Numbered from the stretch's first letter, positions 1-5,328 are shown. The stretch: DNA of 5,328 nucleotides from Synergistaceae bacterium (GCA_017446645.1 JAFSQO010000162.1:1-5328), one strand, 5' to 3'. Numbers and translations are program-made. The notes: generated from the sequence alone by a model not told the origin.

Positions 1-314
1 ACATTGACACGAAGATAAAAGTCGCCGTTACTGGTGATTTACCGCCTATCGATTTCGTAAGCCCTGAAGGAAAACCTGCCGGTTTCAACACTGCAGTGCT
101 CGCTGAGATAGCAAAGAGACTTCACGTCAATATCGAGATCGTAAATATCGATTCCGGAGCACGTGCTGCTGCTTTGGCTTCTAAGAGAGTTGATGCAGTG
201 TTCTGGTTCCAGTTCAGAAAAAACGCAGAAACACAGCCTGACATTCCGGAAGGTGTTGCATTGTCAGAGCCTTATTACACCTGGAATGAAATTCTGAACA
301 TCGCGAAGAAGTAA
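1..314 (+). CDS. Solute-binding protein, family 3 (C-terminal part only; 5' end outside window)
   Basis: The frame is open from base 3 (Ile) to TAA at 312-314, giving 103 residues. The gene is cut by the left edge, so the GTG at 96 is an internal Val and not a start. The visible part reads as lobe 1 of a bacterial family-3 extracellular solute-binding domain (amino-acid ABC transporters). Residues 5-18 (KIKVAVTGDLPPID...) match the usual first strand and ligand loop. They are followed by GKPAGFNTAVLAEIAKRL (23-40), then an RVDAVFW strand, then SEPYYTW just before the end. In a full domain SEPYYT leads through the hinge into lobe 2, but here the protein stops about ten residues later (ILNIAKK). 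A plausible explanation is a tandem protein whose second copy is only a half domain. The product would be exported to the periplasm and bind a small polar ligand, but its signal peptide and ligand residues lie mostly off-window. The gene is followed directly by an intrinsic terminator, so it ends its transcription unit. The family call is fairly sure; the ligand is unknown. Confidence 0.8.
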   Translation, partial: IDTKIKVAVTGDLPPIDFVSPEGKPAGFNTAVLAEIAKRLHVNIEIVNIDSGARAAALASKRVDAVFWFQFRKNAETQPDIPEGVALSEPYYTWNEILNIAKK

Positions 315-334
315 ATTAACTCTTAGAGTCTTTG

Positions 335-365
335 CCCTCTCGAAAGTTAATCGGGAGGGTTTTTT
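335..365 (+). terminator. Intrinsic terminator after the solute-binding protein gene
   Basis: A 9-bp stem is visible: CCCTCTCGA (335-343) pairs with TCGGGAGGG (351-359), with one U-G wobble (340/354). The loop is seven bases, AAGTTAA (344-350), and six T follow (360-365). It starts 20 bases after the stop codon at 314. The wobble pair becomes an A-C mismatch in the opposite strand and there is no T run on that side, so it should act on + strand transcripts only. Confidence 0.9.
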
Positions 366-373
366 GCTATACT
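365..373 (+). promoter_or_regulatory. Extended -10 promoter candidate for the ahcY operon
   Basis: TGCTATACT (365-373) matches the extended -10 consensus TGnTATAAT with a single mismatch. A -35 at normal spacing would fall at about 345-350 (AGTTAA), inside the terminator loop, and does not resemble TTGACA, so the TG extension would have to compensate. Transcription would start near 380, giving a leader of about 30 bases before the ATG at 411. That leaves room for the ribosome binding site AGGAGGT (393-399) but not for a riboswitch. The promoter is inferred from sequence and position only. Confidence 0.55.
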
Positions 374-410
374 ATATGGCACATACATTTACAGGAGGTC
401 TGAAAAATTC

Positions 411-1655
411 ATGGCAGATTACGAAGTTAAAGATTTATCGCTCGCTGAACACGGTCAGAGAAAAATCGACTGGGCATGGCAATATATGCCTTCACTGCAG
501 TTTTTATATAACAAGTACAGGGAATCACAGCCATTTAAAGGCGCAGTCATAGCAGCTTGTCTTCACCTGGAGGCCAAGACTGCAAATTTATTAATCACGT
601 TAAAGAAACTCGGCGCAAGGGTCGCAGCCTGCGGGAGTAATCCGTTATCGACTCAAGATGATATATGTGCAGCCCTCGCAAAGAACGGCGTTCATGTTTA
701 CTCGCACAGGGGCATGTCAACTCAGGAATATTTTGGTTACGTGAAAAAAGTCCTCGCTTATAAACCCAACGTAATAATCGATGACGGTGCTGACTTAGTC
801 GCTACAGTTCATCAGGAAATGCAGGACATAATCCCGGGAATATTGGGAGGCTCAGAAGAGACAACTTCAGGAGTCAAGAGACTCAAGGCAATGAACAATC
901 AGGGCGTGTTGAAGTTCCCCATGATTGACGTTAATGACGCTTTGAGCAAGTATTTATTCGATAACCGTTACGGCACAGGTCAGTCTGTCATTGACGGGTT
1001 TATCAGAACTACGAACATGATTTTAGCAGGCAAAACTGTAGTAGTAGCAGGTTACGGCTGGTGCGGTAGAGGCTTTGCCATGAGGGCTGCCGGTCTTGGT
1101 GCTCACGTTGTAGTTACTGAGATTGACCCTCACAAGTCATGCGAGGCTTTAATGGACGGCTTTCAGGTTATGAGCATGGAGAAGGCTGCATCAGTCGGCG
1201 ATGTCTTCATGACCTTCACGGGAAATATTCACGTTATCAGGCGCGAACACTTTGCCCGAATGAAAAACGGTGTAGTTCTCGGCAATGCAGGACACTTTGA
1301 TGTAGAGATCAGCAAGCCGGATTTATCAGCAATGGCGGATCACATGGAACACCTGCGCGATAATATAGATACTTACGTGATGAAGGACGGCAGGAGAATT
1401 AATTTATTAGGTGAAGGAAGACTCACGAATCTCGCCTGCGCTGACGGCCACCCGATTGAGATAATGGATCTGAGTTTCTCTTTGCAATTAGAGTCGGCAC
1501 TGTATATCTACACGAATAAACTTGAGCCTGGATTATATCCTGTTCCTGAAAAAACTGACAGGGCAGTAATGGAGTCAAAGCTCGCAGCACTCGGAATAGA
1601 GATAGACTCTATGACACCTGAACAAGTCGAGTACATGAAGAGCTGGCAGGAGTAA
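411..1655 (+). CDS. ahcY: Adenosylhomocysteinase family, short archaeal/Thermotoga-like form; possible S-inosylhomocysteine hydrolase
   Basis: This is a 414-residue cytoplasmic enzyme of the S-adenosylhomocysteine hydrolase family, which reversibly splits a nucleosyl-homocysteine to nucleoside and homocysteine using tightly bound NAD+. The NAD domain shows G-x-G-x-x-G at 214-219 (GYGWCG) and the ribose-binding acid E237 in VTEIDP. Catalytic-type residues align with those known from the human enzyme: D125, E150, K180, D184, N185, H295 (GHFDVEI) and H347 (GHP). The chain lacks the insertion of longer bacterial forms and the C-terminal Lys/Tyr tail, and ends in MKSWQE as in archaeal-type enzymes. 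The base-recognition loop reads H52-L-E54-A-K56-T rather than H-x-T-x-E/Q. From memory, H-x-E-x-K goes with a preference for S-inosylhomocysteine. Position 189 is Thr where the human enzyme has Cys195. The start is set by AGGAGGT at 393-399, 11 bases upstream. It is the first gene of an operon with a secreted hydrolase and an SAH/MTA deaminase. Family membership is very sure; substrate preference is inferred. Confidence 0.96.
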   Translation: MADYEVKDLSLAEHGQRKIDWAWQYMPSLQFLYNKYRESQPFKGAVIAACLHLEAKTANLLITLKKLGARVAACGSNPLSTQDDICAALAKNGVHVYSHRGMSTQEYFGYVKKVLAYKPNVIIDDGADLVATVHQEMQDIIPGILGGSEETTSGVKRLKAMNNQGVLKFPMIDVNDALSKYLFDNRYGTGQSVIDGFIRTTNMILAGKTVVVAGYGWCGRGFAMRAAGLGAHVVVTEIDPHKSCEALMDGFQVMSMEKAASVGDVFMTFTGNIHVIRREHFARMKNGVVLGNAGHFDVEISKPDLSAMADHMEHLRDNIDTYVMKDGRRINLLGEGRLTNLACADGHPIEIMDLSFSLQLESALYIYTNKLEPGLYPVPEKTDRAVMESKLAALGIEIDSMTPEQVEYMKSWQE

Positions 1656-1661
1656 TTTGCT

Positions 1662-2324
1662 ATGACTAAATTTTTGCGGTTGTTATTATTGCTTGTCGTG
1701 TCAGTCAGTCCTGCGTTTGCAAGAGATGCATCGAGCATAATTGACGAGCCTTTCTATAAAATCAAAACAAGCATCTATGAAGCCATGCCCAAACACTTAA
1801 ATGATGACGAAATTATTTTTCTGGGAGACAGCCTCACTGACTACGTGAAATTTGACGAGATTTTCCCTGAACTTCACACAAAAAACCGCGGCATTGCAGG
1901 GGACACTACAACAGGAGTCCTTCACAGGCTGCAAGATATAATAGCGTCAAAGCCTGCAAAACTCTTTATCTTAATCGGGACTAATGACATCGTGTATAAC
2001 GTTGAACCCGACGAGATTGCAAAAAATATCAGTGATATTATTTCTCAGGTCAAAGCAGGCTCACCGAAGACAAAAATTTACCTTGAGACCCTGATGCCTG
2101 TAAATCATGAATTCGAGACACATCGGCCTGGTAATATAATTAAAGCTGTCAATGAAAGACTGCCGGAAATTGCAAAGGAACTCGGCTGCACATTAGTTGA
2201 CACTTATAAATTTTTTGCAGAAGACGGTGAACTTCCCAAAAATTACACGATTGACGGAATTCATTTTAACGGCTCCGGGATCCTTCACTGGATGAAATTC
2301 CTGGCACCATACATAAAGGAGTAA
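1662..2324 (+). CDS. Secreted SGNH/GDSL-family hydrolase
   Basis: This is a 220-residue predicted serine esterase/lipase-like enzyme of the SGNH hydrolase superfamily. All four blocks are visible: GDSLT with the nucleophile S57, the Gly block NRGIAGDT (75-82), GTND with N108 for the oxyanion hole, and D198-G-I-H201 giving the Asp and His of the triad. The N-terminus is a clear signal peptide: Lys and Arg, then a Leu/Val-rich core (residues 5-15), then P-A-F-A with an A-x-A cleavage site after A20. There is no lipobox Cys, so a soluble periplasmic or exported protein is expected. The NRG-x-x-GDT...GTND pattern resembles the lysophospholipase L1 / PAF-acetylhydrolase-like group. Substrates in this superfamily range from lipids to acetylated sugars, and none can be assigned here. 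AGGAG at 1648-1652, inside the end of ahcY, lies nine bases before the ATG, and the gap to ahcY is six bases, so co-transcription is very likely. Its link to the SAM-cycle genes on both sides is not evident. Confidence 0.92.
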   Translation: MTKFLRLLLLLVVSVSPAFARDASSIIDEPFYKIKTSIYEAMPKHLNDDEIIFLGDSLTDYVKFDEIFPELHTKNRGIAGDTTTGVLHRLQDIIASKPAKLFILIGTNDIVYNVEPDEIAKNISDIISQVKAGSPKTKIYLETLMPVNHEFETHRPGNIIKAVNERLPEIAKELGCTLVDTYKFFAEDGELPKNYTIDGIHFNGSGILHWMKFLAPYIKE

Positions 2325-2333
2325 AAGTAAATT

Positions 2334-3608
2334 ATGGCAACGTTATTCAAAGATGTATTAATCCTTGACGGAGCGAGAACTAAGGCCCAAAGAGTCCACA
2401 TGCTCGTCTCAAAGGGCAGAATAGCAGAAATTCTCGATGCTGACCAAACACCGCCCGGAGCAGATAAAATTATCTCAGGTCACGGCAAAATGGCAGTGCT
2501 TCCCGGTTTCGTCAATGCTCATACCCATGCAGCTATGATTTTGTTGAGAGGCTTGGGCGAAGAGGCTCCGTTAATGGAATGGCTGCAAAATAAAATCTGG
2601 CCTGTCGAAGATAAATTAACGCCTGAGCATATTTACTGGGGGACTTTATCGGCAATGCTTGAGATGCTTGAAACCGGGACAACATGCTTTGCTGACATGT
2701 ATTTCGCTATGGACAGGGTCGCCGACGCAGCATTAAGTGCAGGAATGAGGGCAGCACTCTCACGTGGAATTACAGCAGGTGCTCCGGGAAAAGTCGAACG
2801 TTCATTGCACGAGAATTTGGACCTAGCAGAAAAATATCACGGCCGCGAAGGTTTAATCACGGTTCAGCTTGGACCTCACGCGCCGTATACTGTGCCGCTT
2901 GACAGCATGAAGAATATCTCAGAGGCAGCAAAGACCCAGGGGCTTGGAATTCACTTTCACTTCTTAGAGACAAAATACGAACTCGATAATCTGGGAATGA
3001 GTCCCGAAAAATATCTGGAGGAGTCAGGCTTGCTTGAAGTCCCGTATTTAAATCTTGCCCATTCAGTATGGCTTGACCCGAAAGTTAATCTTGAGTCAGA
3101 AAACATTACCCTGATTCATAATCCCTGCAGCAACTTAAAACTCGGCAGCGGTATTATGCCTCTTCCTGCATGGCTTGATCGCGATTTCCCAGTAGCATTG
3201 GGCACTGACGGAGCATCAAGCAACAACAGGCTCGACATGTGGGAGGAAATGCGAACGACTGCCCTTCTTCACAAGGGAGTTACTCAAGACCCGGTGTGCG
3301 TCCCGGCTGTTGACGCTCTCAGAATGGCAACGTATGAAGGCGCAAGGGCCTTTGGCTTTACACAAAAGGGCATGATCCGTGAAGGCTGGTATGCTGACCT
3401 GGTACTCGTGGATCTCGACAAGGCTCACTACATAGGCGTCAATGAGGAGAATTTGGCGGCTTATATCGTCTATGCAGGAAGCTCGGCGGACATAGAAGGC
3501 ACCATGATTAACGGCAAATGGCTCTACAAGAACGGCGAGTATCCGACACTCGACAGAGAAGAGATTTTGCAGAAGGCACGAGAAGCCCGTGAAGCAATCA
3601 CAAAATAG
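2334..3608 (+). CDS. mtaD: 5-methylthioadenosine/S-adenosylhomocysteine deaminase (amidohydrolase superfamily)
   Basis: This 424-residue cytoplasmic amidohydrolase is expected to deaminate SAH, MTA or related 5'-substituted adenosines to the inosine forms, releasing ammonia. Visible metal ligands are H63 and H65 (HTH after LPGFVNA), H209 and D292 (LGTDGASSN), with catalytic partners E212 and H243. Compared from memory with the structurally defined Thermotoga maritima deaminase TM0936, the substrate residues also line up: E92 (for E84), R144 (R136), R156 (R148), H182 in GPHAPY (H173) and S296 (S283). These favour SAH/MTA deaminase over the guanine, cytosine or chlorohydrolase relatives. N- and C-terminal segments (residues 1-60 and about 365-405, with GWYADLVLVD) form the usual small beta domain. 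AAGGAG (2316-2321) overlaps the end of the SGNH gene and lies 12 bases before the ATG; the gap between the genes is nine bases. It is the last gene of the operon and supplies the chemistry that would feed an inosyl-preferring AhcY. 5'-deoxyadenosine is another possible substrate. Confidence 0.9.
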   Translation: MATLFKDVLILDGARTKAQRVHMLVSKGRIAEILDADQTPPGADKIISGHGKMAVLPGFVNAHTHAAMILLRGLGEEAPLMEWLQNKIWPVEDKLTPEHIYWGTLSAMLEMLETGTTCFADMYFAMDRVADAALSAGMRAALSRGITAGAPGKVERSLHENLDLAEKYHGREGLITVQLGPHAPYTVPLDSMKNISEAAKTQGLGIHFHFLETKYELDNLGMSPEKYLEESGLLEVPYLNLAHSVWLDPKVNLESENITLIHNPCSNLKLGSGIMPLPAWLDRDFPVALGTDGASSNNRLDMWEEMRTTALLHKGVTQDPVCVPAVDALRMATYEGARAFGFTQKGMIREGWYADLVLVDLDKAHYIGVNEENLAAYIVYAGSSADIEGTMINGKWLYKNGEYPTLDREEILQKAREAREAITK

Positions 3609-3618
3609 AATCACGAAA

Positions 3619-3650
3619 GCTCCGCCACAAAACGGTGGAGCAAATTTTTT
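3619..3650 (+). terminator. Intrinsic terminator of the ahcY-mtaD operon, in the convergent junction
   Basis: GCTCCGCC (3619-3626) pairs with GGTGGAGC (3634-3641) around a seven-base loop (ACAAAAC), with one G-U wobble (3624/3636). AAA and six T (3645-3650) follow. It begins ten bases after the mtaD stop codon. On the opposite strand the wobble turns into an A-C mismatch and the stem is followed by only a short T-rich run (TTTCGTGATTCT). Termination of the oncoming zapA transcript here is therefore possible but weaker. Confidence 0.87.
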
Positions 3651-3897
3651 AACCGGCTGTGTCAATTTTTTCGAGAATTTTGTTGAGTTTATTGCTCACA
3701 CTGTCAAGAGAATATGCAAGTCTAAGGCACGTAAGCATCAATATATCTTCTTGTCTGGCACCCTTGATTATTTCGCCGGAAGCTTCATCAATTAATGCCT
3801 TTACCCTGTCAAGTTCTGCATTATCAAGAGGCGTGTTTATCGTGTAAGTCCCCTTGCCTATTGTCAAAAATACATCGCGTGAATTTCTCATTGTCAT
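3649..3897 (-). CDS. zapA: ZapA-like cell-division protein (short)
   Basis: This 82-residue protein resembles the ZapA family, small cytoplasmic proteins that bind and cross-link FtsZ filaments at the division site. An N-terminal beta segment (about residues 9-20, VFLTIGKGTYTI) is followed by a helix starting at about residue 26. A second, longer helix (about 50-80, DILMLTCLRLAYSLDSVSNK...) has the Ala/Leu-rich coiled-coil character of the ZapA C-terminus. It is slightly shorter than typical ZapA. Context supports the call, because zapA lies just downstream of pheT in Bacillus subtilis and many other bacteria. Its ATG overlaps the TGA of the upstream small gene (ATGA, 3894-3897), which indicates translational coupling. 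A second in-frame ATG at 3891 (third codon) sits six bases after GAG and could be the true start. The TAA stop (3651-3649) lies partly inside the T tract of the opposing terminator. Sequence similarity is modest, so the name is probable rather than certain. Confidence 0.68.
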   Translation of the reverse strand: MTMRNSRDVFLTIGKGTYTINTPLDNAELDRVKALIDEASGEIIKGARQEDILMLTCLRLAYSLDSVSNKLNKILEKIDTAG

Positions 3898-4112
3898 CTC
3901 GTTAATAATATATGCTCAAGCCTTGCAACTTTCTCTGAATATAGTGCGTAATTAACAATATTTTCCTGATACATGCGGACAAATTCCTTCTCGCGTTCCA
4001 GGGTCCCGTCAGTCTTTCGGGCTAACTCACGGCGCAAAATAGAACGTTCCCTCAGAAGATTGTCGAGACGTTCTGAAATTGCATCGGCGTAAAATTCTAT
4101 TTCGTTAAGCAT
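3894..4112 (-). CDS. Hypothetical 72-residue helical protein between pheT and zapA
   Basis: I do not recognise this protein. It is highly charged and reads as nearly all helix. Residues 1-33 (MLNEIEFYADAISERLDNLL... to about ARK) are rich in Glu, Arg and Leu with hydrophobics spaced every three to four residues. A short break follows (DGT, about 35-37), and then a second helix (about 38-70) contains EKEFVRMYQENIVNYALYSEKV. This looks like a two-helix or coiled-coil protein. No signal peptide, membrane segment or Cys is present. A good ribosome binding site, GGAGGGG (4130-4124), lies 11 bases before the ATG. The stop overlaps the zapA start by four bases, and pheT ends 64 bases upstream. A role alongside ZapA is a guess from the coupling. 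The coding call rests on the ribosome binding site, the ATGA overlap and compact spacing. Confidence 0.75.
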   Translation of the reverse strand: MLNEIEFYADAISERLDNLLRERSILRRELARKTDGTLEREKEFVRMYQENIVNYALYSEKVARLEHILLTR

Positions 4113-4145
4113 TCAATAAATTTCCCCTCCAGCAGAATTTTTTAT

Positions 4146-4154
4146 ATTTTACCA
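4146..4154 (-). promoter_or_regulatory. Possible extended -10 promoter for the small gene and zapA
   Basis: Read on the minus strand, TGGTAAAAT (4154-4146) matches TGnTATAAT with one mismatch. Transcription would start near 4139, about 27 bases before the ATG at 4112, which is the same geometry as the ahcY promoter candidate. No convincing -35 is seen, and the region is AT-rich, so chance matches are likely. No clear terminator follows pheT, so read-through from the pheT transcript is also expected. Confidence 0.28.
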
Positions 4155-4176
4155 GAGAGGCGAAATTTTATTTATC

Positions 4177-5328
4177 TTACCTGATTATATAGCCCTTACG
4201 CTTTAAGTTCTCGCGGACTTCATTATGGACTCCGTCGACTTCGCTGTCTGTTAGAGTCTTTTCATCCGAACGATAACTCAGGGTATACGCCAAACTTCTA
4301 AAGCCTTCAGGTATACCGGAACCTTCGTAGATGTCAAAGAGCCTCAGTTTTTCGAGGGTCAAATCCTTCACTGACGAGTAAATATCACTCATTACATCAT
4401 CGCTGCTTCTGTCGCGTGATACAAGAATTGCTATGTCCCTGTTCACTGCCGGGAATTGCGAGGCCGGTTTAAATTCAGGTTTACGTGAGGTCATTAAGCC
4501 CGTCAAATCTATTTCAAATATGTAGACCTTTTCGATTTCAAGCTCCTGTTCAATTACTGGCTTTAATCTCGCAACAAAGCCTATTTCCTGGTCATCAACG
4601 TAAATCTTCGCACTCTGTCCTGAATGGGTGAAGGGTTCACTGCCTGCCTTGAAGACTGGATTATAACCGCGTGACATGATTAACGTCTCGACATCTGATT
4701 TAACATCATAGAAATCTTCGGACCTGTCATTATATATACTGCGAGTGTCACTCCCATTGAAGATTAATCCGGCAACGTGTTCGGGTTCGCAGTTATTCAC
4801 AAAGACACGGCCTGACTCAAAGATTCTTATGCTATCCTTGAAGCCTGAACTCAGGGAATTACGTACAGCACTAAGCAATCCAGGCAACAGCGTAGTCCTC
4901 ATAGCCATTTGTGAGCGCGAAATGGGATTAGCCAGCGTTAATATTTTAGAGCGCACGTCATCTTCAGGAAGCCGCAATTTCTGAGCAAAGTCCTCTGGCA
5001 GGAAGCTATACGTAACTACTTCAGTGTAGCCCCGTGAAATCAGGATATTTCTAGCTGAACCTGAGAGTGCCATGACCTCGCCAATATCTGCACGATGAGG
5101 CATTTCTCCGGGCAATTTCTCGTCTGTCTCGTTGTAGCCCCTGAACCTGCCAATTTCTTCGATTAGGTCCTCTTCAATGCTAATGTCAGGTCTGTAGCTT
5201 GGAGGCAAAAATTTGTCTTCGCCTGTGTGCCTTATCCCGAAACCTTCGAGAATTTTGGCAGCCTCGTTCATGTTGTCGAATGACAGATAGGTCTTGAGCT
5301 TCTTACGAGTCAGCTTCACCGTCTTTGG
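4177..5328 (-). CDS. pheT: Phenylalanyl-tRNA synthetase beta subunit (C-terminal 383 residues; 5' end outside window)
   Basis: The frame is open from the right edge (Pro-Lys-Thr-Val...) to TAA at 4179-4177. The GTG at 5319 is an internal Val, and roughly the first half of the usual ~800-residue protein lies outside. PheT is the large chain of the alpha2-beta2 synthetase that charges tRNA-Phe in the cytoplasm. Counting from the edge, residues 1-68 are the B5 domain. Its RPDI...EEDLIEEIGR motif contains D48, D54, E57 and E58, in the 6-3-1 spacing of the known magnesium-binding residues. Residues about 90-285 are the catalytic-like core module, with GYTEVVTYSF (102-111... approx.), NPIS...MRTTLLPGLL (134-152) and FESGRVF (170-176). 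Residues about 287-383 are the FDX-ACB domain that binds the tRNA anticodon stem, with PASQFPAVNRDIAILV and a GYIIR end. pheS is expected upstream, beyond the window. The 72-residue gene and zapA follow downstream on the same strand. No frameshift or missing segment is seen. Confidence 0.96.
   Translation of the reverse strand, partial: PKTVKLTRKKLKTYLSFDNMNEAAKILEGFGIRHTGEDKFLPPSYRPDISIEEDLIEEIGRFRGYNETDEKLPGEMPHRADIGEVMALSGSARNILISRGYTEVVTYSFLPEDFAQKLRLPEDDVRSKILTLANPISRSQMAMRTTLLPGLLSAVRNSLSSGFKDSIRIFESGRVFVNNCEPEHVAGLIFNGSDTRSIYNDRSEDFYDVKSDVETLIMSRGYNPVFKAGSEPFTHSGQSAKIYVDDQEIGFVARLKPVIEQELEIEKVYIFEIDLTGLMTSRKPEFKPASQFPAVNRDIAILVSRDRSSDDVMSDIYSSVKDLTLEKLRLFDIYEGSGIPEGFRSLAYTLSYRSDEKTLTDSEVDGVHNEVRENLKRKGYIIR

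Noticed and set aside
366..410. SAH riboswitch or other leader RNA upstream of ahcY
   Set aside because: The predicted leader is only about 30 bases, and the space up to the previous terminator is under 50 bases. No SAH-riboswitch-like pairing or second hairpin is seen.
364..552. Open + strand frame starting in the T tract and running into ahcY
   Set aside because: It overlaps ahcY in another frame, has no family resemblance, and its start lies within the terminator/promoter region. The ahcY frame with its AGGAGGT site is the real gene.
1508..1738. Open - strand frame opposite the ahcY/SGNH junction
   Set aside because: It lies antisense to two well-supported genes, has low-complexity Ser/Asn composition and no recognisable motif.
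3216..3665. 149-codon open - strand frame opposite the end of mtaD
   Set aside because: It lies antisense to the conserved C-terminal part of mtaD and spans that gene's terminator. The product is Cys/Phe-rich without domain features, so it is a shadow frame.
3589..3847. Two overlapping open + strand frames opposite the ZapA-like gene
   Set aside because: One begins inside mtaD, and both lie opposite the zapA frame and cross or follow the terminator. Neither has a ribosome binding site or family features.
4113..4176. Terminator between pheT and the 72-residue gene
   Set aside because: The gap is AT-rich but no stem longer than about four pairs (CCTC/GAGG with a long loop) was found, so read-through is more likely than termination.
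4745..4984. Open + strand frame opposite pheT
   Set aside because: It lies antisense to the conserved core of pheT, and no independent signals support it.
1..5328. Phage, defence, CRISPR, toxin-antitoxin or insertion-sequence content
   Set aside because: Every gene is metabolic, transport, translation or cell-division related. No direct-repeat arrays, transposase motifs or target-site duplications were seen.

Overview
The window holds bacterial chromosomal DNA of moderate GC, densely packed with genes. The sequence suggests a Gram-negative-type anaerobe, possibly Synergistota. This rests on a short archaeal/Thermotoga-like S-adenosylhomocysteinase, a family-3 solute-binding protein that ends in a half domain, and my memory of similar proteins in that phylum. 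The lineage is an inference that I could not test, and Thermotogota or a Firmicute remain possible.

Layout, left to right. (1) The C-terminal 103 codons of a periplasmic amino-acid-type solute-binding protein (+ strand, cut by the left edge), closed by a strong intrinsic terminator at 335-365. (2) A compact + strand operon starting at an extended -10 promoter (365-373) that abuts this terminator: an ahcY-family hydrolase (411-1655), a secreted SGNH/GDSL hydrolase (1662-2324) and an mtaD-family SAH/MTA deaminase (2334-3608). Gaps between genes are 6 and 9 bases, and the operon ends at a terminator at 3619-3650. (3) A convergent - strand cluster read from the right edge: the C-terminal 383 residues of pheT (phenylalanyl-tRNA synthetase beta chain), an unrecognised 72-residue helical protein, and a short ZapA-like cell-division protein. 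The last two overlap by four bases (ATGA).

How the genes fit together. The central operon looks like a SAM-cycle salvage unit. The ahcY product carries H-x-E-x-K where ordinary SAH hydrolases carry H-x-T-x-E/Q in the base-recognition loop. It is co-transcribed with a deaminase that keeps essentially all the substrate-binding residues of the Thermotoga SAH/MTA deaminase TM0936. The most interesting reading is a two-step route: the deaminase turns SAH into S-inosylhomocysteine, and the ahcY-family enzyme splits this to inosine and homocysteine, as described for methanogenic archaea. The secreted SGNH hydrolase between them has no obvious role in this route. The - strand cluster follows the known pheT/zapA neighbourhood of many bacteria, with an uncharacterised small protein translationally coupled to ZapA.

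No tRNA, rRNA, CRISPR array, insertion sequence or other mobile element was seen, and no stretch over 300 bases lacks a gene.
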